Origin: Pedobacter ginsengisoli
Lineage (GTDB): Bacteria; Bacteroidota; Bacteroidia; Sphingobacteriales; Sphingobacteriaceae
Assembly (NCBI RefSeq): GCF_002736205.1
Contig: NZ_CP024091.1
Coordinates: forward strand, 4,709,555-4,773,554
DNA: 64,000 bases
Direction: 5' to 3'
Shown: positions 58,711 to 64,000 of the stretch, piece after piece
Layout of the letters: the number at the start of each line of letters is the position of its first letter
Numbering within the stretch: the first letter of the stretch is position 1
The notes under the pieces: model-generated
What the model was told of the DNA's origin: nothing
Database searches by the model: none
What the model saw: the letters and a program-made list of their open reading frames with translations, nothing else
Program-made: the position numbers and the translations under genes

Positions 58711-60159
58711 TTAAACAATCTCAGGTTCTTCAACAACAACAGTCCCCAATAGGGTAGCTGATGTACAACGTTCAATATATACATTTACATATTGCCCTGC
58801 TGCAACACCCTCTGTTGCCGGGAAAACCACCATTGCATTCTGGTCATTTCTACCACAAAAATCTTTATCCGATTTCTTAGAAGTCCCCTCAACTAAAATC
58901 CTAACAGTTTTTCCAACAAATTGTTGTAAACGATATAAAGAAGTTTCTTGTTGTTTAAGTAAAATTTCACTCAATCTGCGCTTTTTAACCTCTTCTGGAA
59001 TATCATCTTCGAGTTTACGGGCAGCCAGAGTTCCCGGACGCTCAGAATAGCTAAAGGTAAACGCGAAATCATATTTCACATAATCCATAATGCTAAGCGT
59101 TTCCTGATGCTCTTCTTCCGTTTCTGTACAAAATCCGGCAATAATATCTGATGAAATAGCACAGTCAGGAATAATATTTCTAATGGCATCAATCCTGTTA
59201 ATGTACCACTCTCTTGTATAAGTACGGTTCATTAATTCCAATACCCTACTGCTTCCTGACTGAACAGGCAAGTGAATATAATTACAGATATTATCGTGTT
59301 TAGCGATAGTATATAAAACTTCGTCAGTAATATCTTTAGGGTGAGAAGTAGAGAAACGAATTCTTAATTCGGGACTAATCAAAGCAACTTTTTCAAGTAA
59401 TTGAGCAAAGTTAACCTCAATTTCAGCACTATCATCAGCATCATTACCTTTCCACTTATAAGAATCTACATTCTGACCAAGTAAAGTAACCTCTTTATAG
59501 CCATTGTTAAATAAGTCCTGAGCTTCGGCAATAATCGAGTGCGGGTCTCTGCTACGCTCGCGACCTCTTGTAAAAGGTACTACACAAAAAGAACACATAT
59601 TATCGCAGCCGCGCATAATGGAAATAAATGCAGTAATGCCGTTTCCGTTTAACCTAACCGGACTAATGTCTGCATAAGTTTCTTCACGAGACAATAGCAC
59701 ATTTATAGCTTTATGTCCACTTTCTACTTCATTTAATAATTGCGGTAATTCACGGTATGCATCTGGTCCAACAACCACATCAACTAACTTTTCTTCTTCC
59801 AGAAATTTTGATTTCAAGCGTTCAGCCATGCAGCCCAGAACGCCTACAATAAGTTTAGGATTTCTACGCTTTTCAACACCAAATTGTGATAAGCGGTTAC
59901 GAACTCTTTGCTCTGCATTTTCGCGGATAGAGCAAGTATTTATAAAAACCACATCAGCCTCCTTATAGTCGCCTGTAGTTTCAAATCCCTGATCTAATAA
60001 AATAGATGCAACAATTTCACTATCGGCAAAATTCATTTGGCAACCATAACTTTCAATATACAGTTTGCGGCCATTGCGCACTAAAGGTGCATCAACAATT
60101 AAAGCCTCGCCCTGGCGCTCTTCATCATGTGTTTTATCTGTCAACTGTAAATCAATCAT
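58711..60159 (-). CDS. miaB: tRNA-2-methylthio-N6-dimethylallyladenosine synthase
   Basis: Protein of 482 residues. The N-terminal UPF0004 domain has GCQMN-type (SYGCQMNFADSEI) and NTCSIRENAEQR and GCMAER, whose cysteines bind one cluster. The radical SAM motif is CDNMCSFCVVPFTRG (CxxxCxxC). The C-terminal TRAM domain (about 410-475) has VRILVEGTSKKSD. It adds a methylthio group at A37 in tRNAs reading UNN codons. It is the first gene of the minus-strand cluster. Confidence 0.97.
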   Translation of the reverse strand: MIDLQLTDKTHDEERQGEALIVDAPLVRNGRKLYIESYGCQMNFADSEIVASILLDQGFETTGDYKEADVVFINTCSIRENAEQRVRNRLSQFGVEKRRNPKLIVGVLGCMAERLKSKFLEEEKLVDVVVGPDAYRELPQLLNEVESGHKAINVLLSREETYADISPVRLNGNGITAFISIMRGCDNMCSFCVVPFTRGRERSRDPHSIIAEAQDLFNNGYKEVTLLGQNVDSYKWKGNDADDSAEIEVNFAQLLEKVALISPELRIRFSTSHPKDITDEVLYTIAKHDNICNYIHLPVQSGSSRVLELMNRTYTREWYINRIDAIRNIIPDCAISSDIIAGFCTETEEEHQETLSIMDYVKYDFAFTFSYSERPGTLAARKLEDDIPEEVKKRRLSEILLKQQETSLYRLQQFVGKTVRILVEGTSKKSDKDFCGRNDQNAMVVFPATEGVAAGQYVNVYIERCTSATLLGTVVVEEPEIV

Positions 60160-60184
60160 AAATGGTCAATTGTTTTATGGGCTT

Positions 60185-60192
60185 CAAAAATA
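60185..60192 (-). promoter_or_regulatory. Promoter -7 element TATTTTTG of the miaB operon
   Basis: The plus strand reads CAAAAATA, that is TATTTTTG on the minus strand, 25 bases before the miaB start. It agrees with the TAnnTTTG consensus and would drive the whole miaB-activator-lptE-TPR-secG set. Confidence 0.5.
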
Positions 60193-60321
60193 CATAATTT
60201 AATTTACAAATGACAAATTGGCAGTGATTTTACATTCAAATGAAATGCTTATTAAACCCAGGACTGCTTCTATGCCTCAATAGTCTAAACAATACATTTA
60301 GTATTGGGTTATTATTGCGAA

Positions 60322-60329
60322 TACTTTTG
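60322..60329 (+). promoter_or_regulatory. Promoter -7 element TACTTTTG of the AsmA-like genes
   Basis: TACTTTTG is a perfect TAnnTTTG match, 137 bases before the start codon at 60467. The long leader would include the hairpin and phased repeats described next. The rest of the gap 60160-60466 shows no gene or RNA that I recognise. Confidence 0.5.
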
Positions 60330-60331
60330 GT

Positions 60332-60364
60332 TTGTTTTGCTTTTTTCCTGCTTAAGCAAAACAA
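60332..60364 (+). other. Perfect 11-bp hairpin in the leader of the AsmA-like operon
   Basis: TTGTTTTGCTT (60332-60342) pairs with AAGCAAAACAA (60354-60364) over eleven bases around an eleven-base loop. It starts right after the -7 element, at the expected transcription start, so the mRNA would begin with this stem. Its right arm is the first of the phased repeats. Confidence 0.55.
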
Positions 60365-60398
60365 TAGCAAAAGAAAAGCAAAAGGATAGCAAAAGAAA
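60355..60398 (+). repeat. Four phased 11-bp direct repeats AGCAAAA(C/G)
   Basis: AGCAAAAC at 60355, and AGCAAAAG at 60366, 60377 and 60388, follow each other with a period of exactly 11 bases; each unit contains an A4 tract. Spacing near one helical turn gives curved DNA or a row of sites on one face for a regulator. They lie between the promoter element and the start codon. Confidence 0.75.
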
Positions 60399-60466
60399 TG
60401 TATGACTTTTTATAGGCAAACATTGTGCCTGCAGCCATTGTTACTATACTTTAATACTTAAAGCTT

Positions 60467-62275
60467 ATGGTTCAGAACAAAGCAGGAAAGTACAGATTGT
60501 TAAAATGGATAGGTGGCGTTTTAGGTGGTTTAATTCTTATTATCGCTGGGGTAGCCTTATATTTCAGTGCGAAATGGAAACCGCTACTTACCGAAAAGAT
60601 AAAAGATGGGGTTTACAATGGCTCACAAAAGCTTTACACAATTAATTTTAAAGATATTCATCTTAATCTGATAACCGGAAGTGCGGTTCTGGATAGTGTT
60701 ACGCTAACTCCTGATACGACTGTTTTTAATCAGCTAAAGGAATTGAAACTTGCCCCTGCCAATTTGTTTCAAATAAAACTGGCGCGTCTGCAGTTAACTA
60801 GAATTGGTGTGCTCACAGCTTATTTTAAGAAACAGGTAGTAATGAATTCTATTGTTCTGGAGCAACCATCAATTAATATGATCCATTATAAAGTCAAAAA
60901 AATTGACAGCGCTGCTGATGAGAGGAGTTTGTATGATCAGATATCTAAAACACTTAAATCGATTCATGTAAAGGCCATTAAAATAGTAGATGCTGATTTT
61001 GATTACATCAACGGAGCTACGTCTAAACCTTTAAATTCTATAAAGCACTTAAATGTCAATATTAAAGATCTACTCATTGATTCGCTTTCTAAGTTTGATA
61101 CCACACGCTTTTATTATACAAAGGATATTGGTTTTGAATTGACCGGCTACAAATCTACAGGTAAGGATAAAATGTATACCCTGAAAATAGATACGGTGGC
61201 CGGTTCAGTAAAAGATAAATCTATTCGTGTAAAGGGCTTACAAATGATTCCACTTTATCCTGATCTTGAATTTAGCAGAAAGTATCAATATGGAAAAGAC
61301 AGATATGATCTAACTTTTAATGAAATAGCTTTAGCAGGGGTAGATTTTACTAAACTAAGTGCCGAGGGCAATCTATATGCAAGAATTTTAAAGATAGGCC
61401 CTGCAAAGGCGGCGATATTTGTTAACAGGGAGTTGCCTCCACCTCCTAATTTTGATAAGGCTCATAACTTTCCGCATGTAGCGCTTAAGAGATTACCTAT
61501 TCAGACTATTGTTGATACTGTTAAGTTAACCAACATCGATGTTGCTTATACAGAATACAATCCTATAACCCAAAAAAGAGGAACGGTATACTTCCAGAAC
61601 CTTAGCGGAAATATTCTCAACTTAACTAATGATTCGCTTCAGGTGGCAAAAAACAATCATGCTGTTGCCAATCTAACAGCACTGGTAATGAAAACAAGTA
61701 GGATCAGAGTTGCTATAAACTTTAACCTGACGGATAAAAATGCCTCTTTTACCTATAAGGGGAATGTAGCACCAATGAATATGATGGTTTTAAATCCGAT
61801 GGCAAAAAATATGGGGTTAGTTGAAATTGAGAGTGGTCAAATGCAGGGTACTGATTTTGATATTCAGGCTAATGTAAATGGAGCTTCGGGGATTGTTCAT
61901 TTCTATTATAAAGACCTTAAAATAAAATTGCTTAAAGAGGGTGAAAATGGAGGAATAGGCAAGAAGAAAGGGTTTTTGTCTTTTCTGGCCAACAGCCTTT
62001 TAATTGAAGATGCAAACCCCTCAAAAGGAGAGGCTCCTAGAACAGCCAGAATTACTTTTCAAAGAACTCCTGCCGCCTCATTTTTTAATCTATTATGGAA
62101 AGGCGTTTTTGTAGGTATGAGGGAAACCGTTGGGTTAGGTATTGTACCTGTAAAAACACCGGAAGAAGCAATGGAAAAAGTAAAAGATAAAAAACAGGAG
62201 CGACGTGAGAAAAGAGAAGAAAGAAGAAAAGAACGAGCCGAAAAAAGGGCAGAGAAAAAAAAGACTGACACCTAG
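60467..62275 (+). CDS. AsmA-like anchored envelope protein (first of a tandem pair)
   Basis: Protein of 602 residues. One N-terminal membrane helix (about 14-35) anchors a long beta-rich periplasmic region with repeated motifs such as LYTINFKDIHLNLITGSAVL, DSVTLTPDT and, near the end, FLSFLANSLLIEDANPSK and RTPAASFFNLLWKGVFVGMR. The arrangement resembles AsmA/DUF748-type proteins, which form long grooves that carry lipids between membranes. The last 45 residues are extremely rich in Lys, Arg and Glu. A clear paralogue follows. AsmA-like fold is inference; lipid transport function is not shown. Confidence 0.75.
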   Translation: MVQNKAGKYRLLKWIGGVLGGLILIIAGVALYFSAKWKPLLTEKIKDGVYNGSQKLYTINFKDIHLNLITGSAVLDSVTLTPDTTVFNQLKELKLAPANLFQIKLARLQLTRIGVLTAYFKKQVVMNSIVLEQPSINMIHYKVKKIDSAADERSLYDQISKTLKSIHVKAIKIVDADFDYINGATSKPLNSIKHLNVNIKDLLIDSLSKFDTTRFYYTKDIGFELTGYKSTGKDKMYTLKIDTVAGSVKDKSIRVKGLQMIPLYPDLEFSRKYQYGKDRYDLTFNEIALAGVDFTKLSAEGNLYARILKIGPAKAAIFVNRELPPPPNFDKAHNFPHVALKRLPIQTIVDTVKLTNIDVAYTEYNPITQKRGTVYFQNLSGNILNLTNDSLQVAKNNHAVANLTALVMKTSRIRVAINFNLTDKNASFTYKGNVAPMNMMVLNPMAKNMGLVEIESGQMQGTDFDIQANVNGASGIVHFYYKDLKIKLLKEGENGGIGKKKGFLSFLANSLLIEDANPSKGEAPRTARITFQRTPAASFFNLLWKGVFVGMRETVGLGIVPVKTPEEAMEKVKDKKQERREKREERRKERAEKRAEKKKTDT

Positions 62276-62320
62276 CGCCTGATTAATAAATTCGTATATT
62301 AGGTTAAACCACTAAGGCCT

Positions 62321-64000
62321 ATGATCAAAAAAGTCCGAAAGAGTTACAATACGCTTAAATGGGTTTCCGGGATCATGCTTTTCTTTATTTTATTGTTGGT
62401 TGCTGCATCCAGGCATTTGAGTGTCAGGTTTCAACCGATAATCAAGGCACAAGTCAGAGACCTGGTTTTAAATGCTACTGACAGCTTGTATCGCATAGAA
62501 TTTTCGGACGTAAGTACTAATTTTATTACCGGCAGAGCATCGTTATCTGATGTTAAAATTACTCCTGATACTAACATTCTAAAAAAAATGGTTGGACTGA
62601 AACATGCTCCAAACAATATCTATTATATACAATTAAAAGAACTTGCTATAAAGAACTTTCACCCTTTTAATCTTCTGCGATATAAGAAAGTAAAAATTGA
62701 TCTTCTGTTGTTTGATAATCCGGAAATTATAATGGTAAATAAACAATTGGAGTTTAATGAGCTTAAAAAACCATTTTCTGATAAATCACCCTACGATTAT
62801 ATTTCTAAATTTGTTAAAGAGCTTAAAGTAAAAACTATCGACCTTAAAAATATCAGCTTTAAATATGTTAATAAAAACTTAGCTGTTCCCGAGGTTGATT
62901 CTATTAAGAATTTAAATGTCACACTAAAAAATTGGTTGATCGATAAAAACTCTGTAAGAGATACCAGTCGATTTTACTTGCTTAAAGATGTTGTTATAAA
63001 TTTAAATAATTACTCTTTTGCAACGCCTGATAGTTTGTATCATATCAATCTTAATCAGTTAGATTTTAGGGCATCCTCCGGGAAACTCAATGTAAAGAGT
63101 TTTAGTGTTGTTCCTCGTTATACCGAAATGGATTTCGGAAGAACCGTAGGCTTTTCAAAAGACAGGTTCGATATTCAAATGAGCAATATTAGTTTAGAAG
63201 GGATTAACTTGCCCTTGTATGTTCGTAAACAAGAGCTTTATGCTACAGAGATGAATGTTGACAATGGTTCTATATCCGTTTTTAATAATAATGAACTCCC
63301 TAAAAAAACTGAAATAAAGATTGGAAAGTATCCTCACCAGCTGTTGCAAAAGTTTAAGGGCTTGCTTACCATTAAACAACTTAATTTAAGTAATGTTGAT
63401 TTAACTTATGCCGAGTTTGACCGGGCGAGTAAACAAAAGGGAAAGATTACTTTTGAAAAGACTTCGGGAAGTATAACTAACATAACCAACTCCGAAAAGA
63501 TCAAGAGTAAAAACCCTTATATGTTTGCCAATTTAACCAGCTATATGATGGGGCAGGGCAAACTAAACGTTAATTTCAGATTTGATCTTACTGCTAACGA
63601 TGGTGCTTTTTCTTATTCCGGAACTTTGGGTGAAATGGATGGAAGAACCCTCAACAGAATTACCAAACCACTGGGAATGGTTGAGGTTAAAAGCGGGCGT
63701 GTTAAGAAACTAGAATTTGATATCACGGCTAATGATAACCTTGCAGAAGGTAAAGTGAAATTTGCATTTAATGATCTTTCAGTAGCTTTACTGAAAAAAG
63801 AAGAAGGGCGTGATCATTTAGTTAAACAAGGATTAATGTCTTTTTTAGCAAATGCAATGATCATTAATTCGGATAATCCTAAGTCAGATGGCGTGCTTGT
63901 AGCAACTCCAATAAAATTTGAACGACAAAAAACAGCTTCTTTTTTTAGTTTTATCTGGAAAACCCTTTTTCAGGGGATAAAGCATAGTGTTGGTGTAACA
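62321..64000 (+). CDS. AsmA-like paralogue, cut by the window end
   Basis: Open from the ATG at 62321 for 560 codons to the last base. It begins MIKKVRKSYNTLKWVSGIML (membrane helix about 16-34). The segments SLYRIEFSDVSTNFITGRAS and LSDVKITPDTNI, then QGLMSFLANAMIINSDNP and KTASFFSFIWKTLFQGIKHS, align with the neighbour's counterparts, so the two are paralogues. Comparison suggests that about 20 to 60 residues are missing. Function unknown; likely the same envelope role as the first copy. Confidence 0.75.
   Translation, partial: MIKKVRKSYNTLKWVSGIMLFFILLLVAASRHLSVRFQPIIKAQVRDLVLNATDSLYRIEFSDVSTNFITGRASLSDVKITPDTNILKKMVGLKHAPNNIYYIQLKELAIKNFHPFNLLRYKKVKIDLLLFDNPEIIMVNKQLEFNELKKPFSDKSPYDYISKFVKELKVKTIDLKNISFKYVNKNLAVPEVDSIKNLNVTLKNWLIDKNSVRDTSRFYLLKDVVINLNNYSFATPDSLYHINLNQLDFRASSGKLNVKSFSVVPRYTEMDFGRTVGFSKDRFDIQMSNISLEGINLPLYVRKQELYATEMNVDNGSISVFNNNELPKKTEIKIGKYPHQLLQKFKGLLTIKQLNLSNVDLTYAEFDRASKQKGKITFEKTSGSITNITNSEKIKSKNPYMFANLTSYMMGQGKLNVNFRFDLTANDGAFSYSGTLGEMDGRTLNRITKPLGMVEVKSGRVKKLEFDITANDNLAEGKVKFAFNDLSVALLKKEEGRDHLVKQGLMSFLANAMIINSDNPKSDGVLVATPIKFERQKTASFFSFIWKTLFQGIKHSVGVT

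Noticed and set aside
60160..60466. tRNA or structured RNA gene in the largest intergenic gap
   Set aside because: No cloverleaf, CCA end or other known RNA signature was visible; the content is promoters, a hairpin and A-rich repeats.

Overview
The window looks like chromosomal backbone of a Bacteroidota member, most likely Sphingobacteriaceae (Pedobacter or Mucilaginibacter type). The evidence is the AT-rich composition, repeated TAnnTTTG promoter elements, almost no Shine-Dalgarno sequences, outer-membrane receptors with carboxypeptidase-like N-termini, a GLPGLI protein, M56/TonB fusions and a Bacteroidota-style SdhCAB. The genus is inference. I saw no tRNA, rRNA, insertion sequence, prophage or CRISPR array. 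Genes are tightly packed, and only one gap slightly exceeds 300 bases (60160-60466).

Layout. 1-3719: start of a lipoprotein gene and a VWA-domain surface protein, divergent from an ECF sigma factor and its membrane anti-sigma partner. 3716-8396 (minus): an RNA methyltransferase, an HD hydrolase, a histidine kinase, then a DUF47-Pit phosphate uptake pair with a Pho-box-like promoter. 8469-15215: a DUF3127 protein with an SSB-like tail, an RprXY-like two-component pair, and a GLPGLI/outer-membrane receptor pair. 15367-20152: Pif1-like helicase, dapF, HtrA protease. 20323-23801: sdhCAB. 23891-27784: a BlaR1/TonB/plug fusion with BlaI, divergent from an M28 peptidase across a region rich in operator half-sites. 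27892-34909: small membrane protein, LytS/LytTR pair, PlsC, Nudix, a receptor, a thioredoxin-like protein, ClpS. 34990-42390: FabH, a mitochondrial-type dienoyl-CoA reductase/enoyl-CoA isomerase pair, a macroglobulin-like protein, Dcd, a phosphopantetheinyl transferase, LipB. 42477-51011: small membrane proteins, a GDSL lipoprotein, then RDD divergent from the SpoIIM-DUF4129-DUF4350-MoxR-DUF58 operon. 51018-60159 (minus): sdaA, mgtC, groESL, secG, a TPR protein, lptE, a receiverless sigma-54 activator, miaB. 60467-64000: two tandem AsmA-like anchored proteins, the second cut by the window end.

Themes. Envelope biology dominates: secretion (SecG), LPS export (LptE), periplasmic proteolysis (HtrA, M28), surface receptors, and several sensing modules (ECF/anti-sigma, three histidine kinases, BlaR1/BlaI, a sigma-54 activator). 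Sequences resembling the SusC/RagA plug domain occur, without a barrel, in four non-receptor proteins: VWA, anti-sigma, BlaR1 and macroglobulin-like. Several gene starts were moved from the longest frame because the first codon was a weak TTG, lay inside a promoter, or overlapped the neighbouring gene; these are explained entry by entry.
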